Source: Bacillota bacterium (GTDB taxonomy: Bacteria > Bacillota > Clostridia > Christensenellales > SZUA-584). From it: a stretch of 64,000 bases of DNA. The stretch spans positions 62,001-126,000 of the forward strand of contig JAEYPO010000009.1 of assembly GCA_023410595.1 (NCBI GenBank). The letters are read 5' to 3'. Numbering within the stretch: the stretch's first letter is position 1; each line of letters starts with the position of its first letter. The position numbers and the translations under genes are program-made. Shown one piece after another: positions 26,701 through 33,640 of the stretch. The notes below the pieces were generated by a model. That model saw nothing but the letters and a program-made list of their open reading frames with translations, had not been told where the DNA came from and searched no databases.

Positions 26701-28131
26701 CACAGACACGCTGGTTCCGATGTGCTGGGTGACCTGCGAAGGTGCCGTGCCGCTCCCGTTATTTGCATCGTAGGAAAGCGTATACAACCGCAGGTACGCG
26801 CCAAAATTGCCGCTCCATGGCACCGGTATGCCATAAGCCGAATAATTTGCATAATGTCTGGAGACAGTATGATGAGTATGTGTGGTTGTTGTGGGGGTGA
26901 CACAGCGGTCGTTCTTGAGAAACAGCGCTACGGTGTTGGAAATTTCCAGCGTTCCGTGATTTGTTGAATTAGATCCTCCGCCGACATCCTTTGCGCCCGG
27001 CCCTGCCTGCGCGAACACGACGCCACCCGATAGAGTGACCGTGCCACCGATGGCCTCCGTGTACGGGCCACAGCCGATGCCTGCACTTCCGCCCCAAACA
27101 GAATCATCTCCGGTAGCTGTCACTGTTCCGCCGCTAATGGTAATGACGCCGCCGGCGCCTCTGCCGCTGCCGCCGATCCCGGCGCCGCAGGTCTCACCTT
27201 TGGCTATGATTGTGCCGCCGCTGATGGTGATATTGCCGCCATCTCCCTGGAAGCCGCCGCCAATTCCCGTACCGCCCCAGGGATTATCCGTGCTTGCAGC
27301 CGTTACCGAGCCGCCGCAGATGGTGATATTGCCACCTGCGCCGCCACTGCCGCCGCCGATGCCCGCGCCATATTCGCCGCTCGTCGACTTGATTGTACCG
27401 CCGTTGATGGTGATATTGCCGCCATCGCAATAATCACCGCCGCCAATGCCCGCGCCGTTGTGCCCGCCTGTGGCTGTTACAAGACCATAGTTAATGGTGA
27501 TTATACCGCCGCTGCTGGCACGGCCCCCGCCGATGCCTGCACCGCCACCACTTCCACCTGTGGCGTTTACCGTACCGCCGTTAATGGTGATGGTACCACC
27601 TGTTGTACCCCATCCAGTATCACCGTATCCGCTGCCGATGCCCGCGCCACGTGTGCCTCCATTGGCCTCCAACGTGCCGCCGTTGATGGTGATGGTGCCG
27701 GTTGTGGGATGTGTTTCATACAATCTGCCGCCGATGCCGGCACCATAATCATCCCCCGTGGCCTTCAGGACACCCGTGCCGCCTGCTTGCCCGTAAATGG
27801 TGAGGCTGTTGCCTCCGACAACGCTTATACCTGCATTTTTACTATCGTTTGCCGCTTTTACAGTGAGTGTCTTGCCATCAACCAGAATCAATTTTGCGTC
27901 GCCGTTTACCGTGATGGTTCCTGTTCGTGTTACGTCGGCGTTAACCACATACCAGCCGGTTCCAAGCGTTGCTGTGGAGCTTGTGATTTCTGCGGCCGTC
28001 ACCGTCTGCGTTGTGCCCGTTTCATCCAGATATGTCACAGATACATTTGCCGCCAGAGCGGTCAGAGGAAAAGGCAAACATAGAAAGAAAAAGATAATGG
28101 TGCAAATAAAGAGTGTGAGCTTTTTTCTCAT
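23779..28131 (-). CDS. Large repeat-rich surface protein (InlB B-repeats, adhesin-like)
   Basis: 1450 residues from ATG 28131, with GGAGG 5 bp upstream. A signal peptide (RKKLTLFICTIIFFFLCLPF, cleaved after ALA) is followed at about 100-440 by glycine-rich units like GAGIGGG and GGTITINGGT, which suggest a right-handed beta-helix. Then come ten units of about 78 residues of the Listeria-Bacteroides/InlB B-repeat type (YDANGG..., HTYDEAKTLTANGF, GYTFSGWA, VTLYAVWTP). A further repeat domain (FDRWTSSGGGTFEDA), an extracellular domain, and a C-terminal TM helix with a basic tail follow. No LPxTG is seen, so it is held by the TM helix. It lies downstream of its own promoter and the kinase-regulator pair. 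A cell-surface adhesin or glycan-binding role is inferred. Confidence 0.87.
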   Translation of the reverse strand: MRKKLTLFICTIIFFFLCLPFPLTALAANVSVTYLDETGTTQTVTAAEITSSTATLGTGWYVVNADVTRTGTITVNGDAKLILVDGKTLTVKAANDSKNAGISVVGGNSLTIYGQAGGTGVLKATGDDYGAGIGGRLYETHPTTGTITINGGTLEANGGTRGAGIGSGYGDTGWGTTGGTITINGGTVNATGGSGGGAGIGGGRASSGGIITINYGLVTATGGHNGAGIGGGDYCDGGNITINGGTIKSTSGEYGAGIGGGSGGAGGNITICGGSVTAASTDNPWGGTGIGGGFQGDGGNITISGGTIIAKGETCGAGIGGSGRGAGGVITISGGTVTATGDDSVWGGSAGIGCGPYTEAIGGTVTLSGGVVFAQAGPGAKDVGGGSNSTNHGTLEISNTVALFLKNDRCVTPTTTTHTHHTVSRHYANYSAYGIPVPWSGNFGAYLRLYTLSYDANNGSGTAPSQVTQHIGTSVSVEYHGFLSRVGYTFSGWNTAANKEGRGYNYRDTFTFLDNTTLYAVWTPNPYRVYYNANGGTGSTASSRHTYDEAKTLTANGFARTGYTFSGWATETDGAVIYTDEENVANLASEDGAAIMLYAIWRPNSYTVEYDANRGSGSTAPSSHTYDAAKTLTANGFTRVGYTFSGWATSAGGAAVYEDEKSVSNLASGDGAVVTLYAAWTPHTYTVNYDANGGTGSTDLSIHTYDAAKTLMANGFTRLGYSFAGWANDASGIAIYSDGQSVSNLASENGATVTLYAVWTPNSYIVSYDANGGLGSTAASSHTYDETTPLTANNFTKTGYTFAGWAAGEYGTIVYTDEAAVSNLASEDGSTVTLYAVWTPNSYTVSYNANGGSGRTASSSHTYDEAKRLTANGFARVGYTFAGWAASADGGIVYTDEDSVLNLAPENGAIVTLYAVWTPHTYMVSYDANGGTGRTASSSHTYDEAKPLTANGFTRVGYTFAGWATEADGGIVYTDEKSMVNLASEDGATVNLYAVWAPHTYTVSYNANGGTGSTAPGSHTYDAAAPLAANRFTKTGYTFAGWAASADGAIVYMDEESIFNLRSEDGATVTLYAVWRANSYTISYNANGGTGSTASSSHTYDEAKTLTANGFTRTGYTFVGWATSARGTAVYTHEEIVMNLASEDNTTVTLYVVWSPHTYKVSYNANGGSGSTAPSRHTYDAAKMLTPNSFTRTGYTFSGWAASADGALIYSDGQSISNLTSVNGATVTLYAVWTPVYSLSVTSGTGSGSYKAGTSVSITADAAPSGKAFDRWTSSGGGTFEDATTASTTFMMPDHDVTVTAAYKDAPVIPKPVSNVTVTLKPLSIQTDERADIIIATINIDDLPKGTAVIQLPSGEVIQIDMNAGAFKLEISQDDLQEDGNLVILALDEEGTPLGNYSIDLSDDVWQPGAADSGNNIISVLVWIAAAALVIGVMSVVMVRWNKKAKRFSK

Positions 28132-28231
28132 GGTAACCTCCATAGCGGGACGGACTCTCATAGGGACAATTTTCAGCGCATTAAAAAGATGCAATAAATC
28201 GTCATCATACGCATATAACTTCACAATATAT

Positions 28232-28260
28232 ATTGTATTTATAAAATGGGGGTATCACAA
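28232..28260 (-). promoter_or_regulatory. Promoter of the surface protein gene
   Basis: Minus strand TTGTGA, 17 bp, TACAAT, about 100 bp upstream of the start. The -10 overlaps the 14-bp perfect palindrome ACAATATATATTGT (28223-28236). The weak -35 fits a gene needing an activator. Confidence 0.6.
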
Positions 28261-28274
28261 TGTACGAAAGTACA
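28261..28274. promoter_or_regulatory. Candidate activator site upstream of the surface protein promoter
   Basis: TGTACGAAAGTACA is a perfect 5+5 inverted repeat with a 4-base spacer touching the -35 box. Its centre lies about 42 bp upstream of the predicted transcription start, the classical class II activator position. The neighbouring LuxR-type regulator is the obvious candidate ligand; binding is not shown. Confidence 0.5.
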
Positions 28275-28339
28275 GTCTCATAACAAAAAACCACAAATAG
28301 CGACGTTCGCCGTCTTTATATACTGTTGCCTGGATTCTA

Positions 28340-28981
28340 TCAGACGTCTTTAATGATGCCTAGCTTCGCGGCATGAGCTATCACTTGAGAACGGTTCTCC
28401 AGATGCAGAATTTCGACAATATTGCCCATATGGTATTTGATTGTACGTTCCGTCAGCCCCAAAGCTTCTGCCACATCTTTATAGGAGACACCCCGAGCCA
28501 CCATCTGTAATATCTCAAGCTGCCGCGGCGTAAGCTGCAAAGTCGAATCTGTGTTTTCTTCCGTTTGGCAGTCTTTGAGCTCAAAGAGCAGTTGCGCGGC
28601 CAACGAAGAAGAAAGAGCAGTTTCACCCCGCCCTATTCCCTGCAGTGCCTCAACAAGCTCTGCCGCGCCGGTGCTTTTGAGCAAATAACCGTCCGCGCCG
28701 TATTTTATGGCCTGAAAAAGATCCTCATCCTCCTGCGAAGCGGTCAGCATCACCACCTTCATGGCCGGGTACTGCGCTTTCAACAATCTGAGCGTATCAA
28801 AGCCGCTGAGCCCCGGCATACGGATATCCATCAGTACGGCTTCTGGCTGATGGCTAGCGGCCAGATCCAACGCGTTCTTGCCCGAGTTTGCGGTACAGAC
28901 CACCTCAAACCCATAGGTTTTAAGCAGATAGCTTAGTCCCTCGATAAACAACGCATGGTCGTCCACAAGCATCAGTTTCAT
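28340..28981 (-). CDS. NarL/LuxR-family response regulator
   Basis: 213 residues from ATG 28981, which overlaps the stop of the kinase gene (ATGA); translational coupling is therefore likely. The receiver domain has LVDDHALF at the start, phospho-acceptor Asp in AVLMDIRMPGLSG near residue 54, and Lys in GYLLKSTGAAELVEAL near 105. The C-terminal LuxR helix-turn-helix is LTPRQLEILQMVARGVSYKD and ALGLTERTIKYHMGNI. It lies 200 bp upstream of the surface protein gene, in the same direction, and probably activates it. Confidence 0.92.
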   Translation of the reverse strand: MKLMLVDDHALFIEGLSYLLKTYGFEVVCTANSGKNALDLAASHQPEAVLMDIRMPGLSGFDTLRLLKAQYPAMKVVMLTASQEDEDLFQAIKYGADGYLLKSTGAAELVEALQGIGRGETALSSSLAAQLLFELKDCQTEENTDSTLQLTPRQLEILQMVARGVSYKDVAEALGLTERTIKYHMGNIVEILHLENRSQVIAHAAKLGIIKDV

Positions 28982-30681
28982 GTCTTTTCGCCTCCATCTA
29001 TGGGCATTGTCAGCCAAACCCGGCAGCCTTTTTTGGGCGTAGAATCAATACGCAGCACTGCACCGATCTCTGCCGCACGCTCCTTCATGATACTCAGCCC
29101 AAATGATTCTCCGCCTATGGCATGCTTCTGATCAAAGCCTGTGCCATCATCTTCTATCGATAAATAAAGTGTGCCGTTTTCGCACGACATCTTCAGCCTG
29201 ACCTGCGAGGCACCGGCATGCTTCTGTACGTTATTGAGTGCTTCCTTTGCTATACTGAGCAGTTGGATCTGCGTATACCTGCTGATATCTGCCCAATCGA
29301 GATCGATTTGTATTTCAGCGGATATACCCGAGCGCTTCTCAAACTCTAATATATCGGTGCGCAATGACGCAATGAGACTATCGTCGGAGGCGGAAACACT
29401 GCGGGCGTTTTTGATATATGACCGCAACTGTTCATGCGCTGTGTGAGTCACGTCAACAAGGCGGCTAAGCCGATCATTCACCATATCTACGCCGCTGACA
29501 GACAGTTCCCTTTGTATCCCTTGTGCCTGCAAATTGATGAATCCAAGTATCTGCCCGAGATTGTCGTGCAGGTCGCGCGCCATCTGTTCCTTTTCCCTTG
29601 AAGCGGCCAGCCTGAGCTGCTGCGCCAGATACCGTTGCTGTGCCTTTTTCTTATCGGTCACATCGTAAACAGTGGCAAGCCGCCCTAGCAGCACCCCTTT
29701 GCTATCGGTAAGTGGCGAGAAAATGGCTTCAAACATTCGCGTGCCGTCCGGTTCTGTCTGCTGAAACTCGGTATAAGTCACTTTTCTGTTGAGGCAAGCG
29801 TCAGAAAACTCAGGGATGCCCCCAAAAGTATCCACCGCGCTGCGTCCGTTCGCCAGCTTTGGAGAAATACCTGTTATTCTCTCTAATGCGGGGTTGATAT
29901 CCAATATGCGTTCCTGAAGATCCAACACCAATACACCGGCATCCATGCTTTCAATCACCGTAGCGCGCGCTAAAGGGACTAGGTCGAACATTTTATACCG
30001 GAATATCGCTACCGCCATCATCAGCCCGGCCGGGCCAAAGAAAACGGGTGTCAGGTCAATGCCTTTAACAGGGCTCAGGCCCATGATATAAAGTATATTT
30101 GGTACAACGATAAGACTGGCGCCGGCAAGAAAAATCACCGCTTGCTTTCGATAGACGGTTTTTCGGTATATCGCAGCCCTGACCAGCATCGTGAGCGCGG
30201 TAATATTGATGATATGTTGATATGCAGCATGAATATAGAAAGCCAAACCATAACGTTTGACAATCACGGGAAAGGGCCCGCTGGAATCTAAGTGAAAATC
30301 GTAGCGCATCAGACCGTGATATCCGTCCGTCCATACGAGCGCGATAATGATGACGGGCAATATCGCCAGCCACCAAAAGGTCTTTCTTTGCAGCCATTTA
30401 TCGTACCCTGTAAAACGCATACATAACGCAAGCAAGGCCAGCGGAGAAAAACAATACGCTAAATACTGCACGTTAGCCCAAAAGAGCTTGGTAGGCAAGT
30501 CCATCCCCATCATTTCCAGCATATTGCCACCTGACCAGACTGTGACCAGAAGCATGCTTGTGATAAAACTGGCGGCACACTTTAAATGCTGCTGCCTGGC
30601 AAACGCATAGATGCTCAGCGCAAGCGTCACAGCAGAAGACGTAATGAGCGGCCATATGTATGGGTTATATTGAAATTGCAA
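28978..30681 (-). CDS. Histidine kinase with N-terminal 7TM sensor, PAS and HisKA_3 domains
   Basis: 567 residues. Residues 1-230 hold seven hydrophobic helices of the His_kin_7TM type (membrane-embedded ligand sensing). A PAS domain follows (about 240-345: VLVLDLQERILDINPALERI). The NarX/DesK-type dimerisation domain has phospho-acceptor His372 in ARDLHDNLGQILGF; ATPase motifs are EALNNVQKHA and EDDGTGFD. Start codon appears to be TTG at 30681 with AAGGGAA upstream. It is the first gene of the kinase-regulator pair. The ligand is unknown; similar kinases often sense small hydrophobic or peptide signals. Confidence 0.9.
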   Translation of the reverse strand: MQFQYNPYIWPLITSSAVTLALSIYAFARQQHLKCAASFITSMLLVTVWSGGNMLEMMGMDLPTKLFWANVQYLAYCFSPLALLALCMRFTGYDKWLQRKTFWWLAILPVIIIALVWTDGYHGLMRYDFHLDSSGPFPVIVKRYGLAFYIHAAYQHIINITALTMLVRAAIYRKTVYRKQAVIFLAGASLIVVPNILYIMGLSPVKGIDLTPVFFGPAGLMMAVAIFRYKMFDLVPLARATVIESMDAGVLVLDLQERILDINPALERITGISPKLANGRSAVDTFGGIPEFSDACLNRKVTYTEFQQTEPDGTRMFEAIFSPLTDSKGVLLGRLATVYDVTDKKKAQQRYLAQQLRLAASREKEQMARDLHDNLGQILGFINLQAQGIQRELSVSGVDMVNDRLSRLVDVTHTAHEQLRSYIKNARSVSASDDSLIASLRTDILEFEKRSGISAEIQIDLDWADISRYTQIQLLSIAKEALNNVQKHAGASQVRLKMSCENGTLYLSIEDDGTGFDQKHAIGGESFGLSIMKERAAEIGAVLRIDSTPKKGCRVWLTMPIDGGEKT

Positions 30682-30715
30682 CTTTCGGTTCCCTTCATGA
30701 ATGCTTCATAGTGTG

Positions 30716-30745
30716 ATTATATAATTTTAAATATAGCCTTTTCAA
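30716..30745 (-). promoter_or_regulatory. Promoter of the kinase-regulator pair
   Basis: Minus strand TTGAAA, 18 bp, TATAAT, about 35 bp upstream of the TTG start of the kinase. Unlike the surface protein promoter it has a consensus -10 and no TGTAC inverted repeat nearby, which fits constitutive expression of the sensor. Confidence 0.6.
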
Positions 30746-31163
30746 GATAAAATCCAAAAGACGTATTTTTTAAGAGCCTCTTGGTTCATTTTGAATAAAA
30801 TTATTGAGTAAATCTCTTACATTGATACTTTCAATATAATTGGAAATACTCGCCCCCCAGGCGGCATGCCTATTGTTCAAATATGTAGGCAGATAGGCCA
30901 AAAAGCCTGTTTTAAGGGATATTTACGGCTCCACCTACGTTAAAACATTCCAAAAAGCTTACACTTATTCATGCTTTTAATTCAAAATGTAGTATAAATG
31001 TAGTATTTATTATTGAGATGGAATACTGCCGTCTATATAAGAGCTATGCTTACTTTACCATGAGCACATAATAAGTCTGTACAGAAATACTCTGCATAGA
31101 CTTATTATTAATTTGACTTATTGGCAATGATTGATATGGTACTTATTGAAAGAAGGTCCTTAT
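30746..31163. other. Gene-free region at the far end of the cargo
   Basis: No gene seen. It contains the second 22-bp repeat copy and, at 31068-31108, an 11-bp perfect inverted repeat (ATAATAAGTCT/AGACTTATTAT) with an inner CAGA/TCTG stem, downstream of tnpV on the minus strand; it could be a processing or weak termination hairpin. Confidence 0.5.
30984..31005 (+). repeat. 22-bp direct repeat, copy 2
   Basis: Identical to 23577-23598, 7.4 kb away in the same orientation. Only the repeat core matches; the copy-1 left arm of the inverted repeat is absent here. Confidence 0.85.
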
Positions 31164-31469
31164 TCATTCACGAATGATTTCGTACATTGTAATCTCCTCG
31201 GCTTGTGCTCTGATGACGTTCATAGCACCAACCCAAGCCAATTGATTATGTGCTTTCAAATCTTCAGTAACTCTCTGTTTCTTTGCAATCTGCTGGTTTA
31301 ATTCGCATATACGCTCTTTCGCACGGTTGTTGATCTCGATAAGATATTCTTCCAGACCATCCGAGAAAAGAAGCTGGGTATAAAGATCCTGTCGCTCTTG
31401 CTTGATGAAATCAAGACGCATCCCGCCGCATTTGCCGATTTTTGATGTTAATCTTCTTGTTCCATTCAT
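31164..31469 (-). CDS. tnpV: TnpV-like transposon protein
   Basis: 101-residue protein resembling TnpV, a small protein of unknown function carried by Tn4451/Tn5397-type and related Clostridia elements. Similar landmarks are an N-terminal IGKCGGMRLDFIKQERQDLY (family: xGKYGMLRKTYLKEHRPxLY), then TQLLFSDGLEEYLIEIN and a C-terminal AWVGAMNVIRAQAEEI. The ribosome binding site AGGAGG precedes ATG at 31469. It sits just inside the tRNA-Lys end of the island, the only intact classic element gene near this boundary. Confidence 0.72.
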   Translation of the reverse strand: MNGTRRLTSKIGKCGGMRLDFIKQERQDLYTQLLFSDGLEEYLIEINNRAKERICELNQQIAKKQRVTEDLKAHNQLAWVGAMNVIRAQAEEITMYEIIRE

Positions 31470-31516
31470 TTCAACGCCTCCTCTGTTTATTTATTGAGAG
31501 TGCTGAAATATACAAT

Positions 31517-31564
31517 AAATCCGAACCCTTCTCCAATGAGAGAAAAGTTCGGATTTGATCTTTT
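31517..31564. terminator. Hairpin between island end and tRNA-Lys
   Basis: AAATCCGAAC pairs with GTTCGGATTT (10 bp, 20-base loop). On the plus strand it is followed by GATCTTTTT; on the minus strand it lies just after the tRNA-Lys CCA end and may stop tRNA read-through. Confidence 0.5.
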
Positions 31565-31585
31565 TGGTGACCCACCGGAGACTCG
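31565..31585 (-). repeat. Proximal attachment-site copy inside tRNA-Lys
   Basis: Same 21 bases as 21452-21472, covering the CCA end, acceptor strand and part of the T arm of tRNA-Lys. Confidence 0.8.
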
Positions 31586-31640
31586 AACTCCGGACACCTT
31601 GATTAAAAGTCAAGTGCTCTACCGCCTGAGCTAGTGGGTC
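31565..31640 (-). tRNA. tRNA-Lys (TTT)
   Basis: Full cloverleaf on the minus strand with encoded CCA. Acceptor GACCCAC pairs with GTGGGTC; anticodon loop CTTTTAA gives TTT. Its last 21 bases are repeated at 21452-21472, so this gene is the integration site of the adjoining island and was kept intact. Confidence 0.97.
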
Positions 31641-31654
31641 AAATTATATTAATA

Positions 31655-31729
31655 TGGCTGGGGTGGCAGGGTTCGAACCTGCGAATGCGGGAGTCAAAGT
31701 CCCGTGCCTTACCTCTTGGCTACACCCCA
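31655..31729 (-). tRNA. tRNA-Gln (TTG)
   Basis: Minus-strand cloverleaf with encoded CCA. Acceptor TGGGGTG pairs with CACCCCA; anticodon loop CTTTGAC gives TTG. Third gene of the four-tRNA transcript. Confidence 0.96.
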
Positions 31730-31787
31730 ATGTCCCATCGGTTTTCGGGGACTCCGGGGTAATACCCCAAAACCTTCCTTATTAAAT

Positions 31788-31865
31788 TGGGGTGAACGGT
31801 GGGATTCGAACCCACGGCCTCCAGGGCCACAACCTGGCGCTCTAACCAACTGAGCTACGCCCACC
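31788..31865 (-). tRNA. tRNA-His (GTG)
   Basis: Minus-strand cloverleaf with encoded CCA. Anticodon loop TTGTGGC gives GTG. The extra 5' G(-1) opposite discriminator C73, specific for tRNA-His, is encoded. Confidence 0.96.
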
Positions 31866-31879
31866 GCAAAAAACCATCT

Positions 31880-31956
31880 TGGCGCGCCTGCAGGGACTCG
31901 AACCCCGGACACACGGCTTAGAAGGCCGTTGCTCTATCCACCTGAGCTACAGGCGC
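31880..31956 (-). tRNA. tRNA-Arg (TCT)
   Basis: Minus-strand cloverleaf with encoded CCA. Acceptor GCGCCTG pairs with CAGGCGC; anticodon loop CTTCTAA gives TCT. First tRNA behind the promoter at 32010-32038. Confidence 0.96.
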
Positions 31957-32009
31957 CCATGGTCAGCCGCCTTGAAAAGGCTTTCATTTCGAGCAACCGA
32001 CAGAACGAA

Positions 32010-32038
32010 ATTTTATCATAATAATATTTTGATGTCAA
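32010..32038 (-). promoter_or_regulatory. Promoter of the tRNA cluster
   Basis: Minus strand TTGACA, 17 bp, TAAAAT, about 54 bp upstream of tRNA-Arg; a strong match, as expected for stable RNA genes. Confidence 0.8.
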
Positions 32039-32084
32039 TAACCGCGCAGTACTTTCAGCGTTATTTATACTGTTGAAAAATCTT

Positions 32085-32858
32085 CTAATATCCGTTTATC
32101 TGCGCGGGGACGTCTTTGTCGTTGTTCTCAACCAAAACTTCATAAAGCGCGTCCTTCAGATATCGTGCCAGCTTAACCTCAATGTAATACGCCGGGTCGT
32201 ATATCTCGCCGTCAGCGTTTACCGGCACAACGTCTTCGCTCGCGGCGGCCGTGTAGTAATAAAGGTATACCTTCGCGCCGCAGGAAAGCGTATCACTTTC
32301 GAGCTTTGTTTCCATGTCTTTTGTGTTCCGCTCATTGGGCGAAAGCGCCCATTCGTCTATTACCTTTACCGCGTCCTCCAGCTCGTCTCTTTGCTGCTGC
32401 GCAGCGAACATGCTTATCAGTACGGGGCTCCCTTTTATAGTCTCAGCGAGTATCAGGCGGCTCTTGAGCATATCCTTTTCCGAAAGCCTTGTAAGCAGGC
32501 AGTTAAGCGTATCTTTTAGCTTATGGAGCTCTTTTATATCCGCGCGGCTCAAAGCGTCTCCTGCCTGCGCGTACGCGCCTGAATAGTCCTCACGAGATAT
32601 CCGCCCCGCCTCAAACATATCCCGCAGCGAGGCCGCCGCGTATATGTCGCCGTAAGTATCATAATAATACTTCATCGCGCTCAACTTCTGCTCTATTTGC
32701 TGCTGTGACATCGTCGGCGAAGCCGCCGCCGTGTACGCCTCACCAGAGCACGCTGCCGGCAGTATAAAAGCAGCCAAAGCAGCAATAATAAGTACCGTCT
32801 TGGCGAATGTTCCAAAAGGCCTTTGCAGCTTTGACATGTTTTTATTTAAGCTAAACAT
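32085..32858 (-). CDS. Predicted lipoprotein of unknown function
   Basis: 257 residues that I do not recognise. A signal region (FAKTVLIIAALAAFILPAAC) ends in a Cys behind PAA, so lipidation is likely. The mature part is mostly helical and charged, with a Ser/Thr/Ala linker followed by SQQQIEQKLSAMKYYYDTYG, and ends in DKDVPAQINGY. ATG 32858 has AGGGA upstream; a second ATG at codon 8 is possible. It follows recO by 26 bp or more and is the last gene of the housekeeping run, but its role is not apparent. Confidence 0.7.
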   Translation of the reverse strand: MFSLNKNMSKLQRPFGTFAKTVLIIAALAAFILPAACSGEAYTAAASPTMSQQQIEQKLSAMKYYYDTYGDIYAAASLRDMFEAGRISREDYSGAYAQAGDALSRADIKELHKLKDTLNCLLTRLSEKDMLKSRLILAETIKGSPVLISMFAAQQQRDELEDAVKVIDEWALSPNERNTKDMETKLESDTLSCGAKVYLYYYTAAASEDVVPVNADGEIYDPAYYIEVKLARYLKDALYEVLVENNDKDVPAQINGY

Positions 32859-32883
32859 AATGTGTCCCTGTACTATAAACGAG

Positions 32884-33606
32884 CTAACTCTTCACAAACT
32901 TCGTCGTCTTAAGCGGCTGCTGCAGCGCGTTTTCGAGGTACGTTATCAGCAGAGCCTTCAGCCTGTTTCCCGTCTCACCGCTTAAGTGCAGCTTTCCGAT
33001 GTCTTTGGGTATCACGTCCGCCATCTCTCTAAGCGCCGCCAGCACCTCGCCGCCTGCCCGCTCGCCGCCATGCGTCTTCGCGCACCCGGCGCACAGCGCA
33101 CCGCCATGCTCCGCCGAGAAGTGCGATACGTCCTCCCGTCCGCACAGTACGCACGCGCCCACTTCGGGGTACAAGCCTTCAATATAAAGCATGCGCTGTA
33201 TGAAGTAACAGACGACGGTGTCTGAGTCCGCCGCCTTTGTTTCCAGCGCGAACAGCGCGTTTACAACGAGCGCAAACAGCTTGGGCGCCGGGTACTCCTC
33301 CTGAGCCACCTTGCCCGCCGCATCCGCTATAAAGCACGCCGCCGAATACGAGTCGTAGTCCTCCGAAAGCTTTTGGAACGAGTGCGTTATGCTGCAGCCC
33401 CTTACGCCGTAATATCCGCCCTTTTCGTAGAACTCGTACTCGCCGCAGCAAAAAAGGCCCGAAGAGCTGAACAGCTTCGACGTCTGCTTCTTCGCGGCCT
33501 TCACCTTCGCGGACATCAGACCGTAATCCTTCGTGAGCAGCGTAAGCATCCTGTCCGCGTCCTTAAAATCCGCCGTCCTTATAACGATTGCGCTTGTACG
33601 TATCAT
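32884..33606 (-). CDS. recO: DNA repair protein RecO
   Basis: 240 residues from ATG 33606 (AGGTGAGG upstream; earlier in-frame starts overlap era). The N-terminal OB fold begins RTSAIVIRTADFKDADRMLT; the zinc finger is CVLCGRED...GALCAGC near residues 148-170. RecO works with RecF and RecR in loading RecA on SSB-coated DNA. It follows era, as in most Firmicutes. Confidence 0.92.
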   Translation of the reverse strand: MIRTSAIVIRTADFKDADRMLTLLTKDYGLMSAKVKAAKKQTSKLFSSSGLFCCGEYEFYEKGGYYGVRGCSITHSFQKLSEDYDSYSAACFIADAAGKVAQEEYPAPKLFALVVNALFALETKAADSDTVVCYFIQRMLYIEGLYPEVGACVLCGREDVSHFSAEHGGALCAGCAKTHGGERAGGEVLAALREMADVIPKDIGKLHLSGETGNRLKALLITYLENALQQPLKTTKFVKS

Positions 33607-33640
33607 CGCCTCACCTAAAATTACGCAGCCGTTTATCGTC

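Noticed and set aside
24420..26800. Regular tandem repeats that could look like a CRISPR array
   Set aside because: The period is about 234 bp and encodes InlB B-repeats in one frame; there are no short unique spacers and no cas genes.
31709..31912. Small open frame across the tRNA-His gene
   Set aside because: Overlaps tRNA-Gln, tRNA-His and tRNA-Arg genes that fold as complete cloverleaves.
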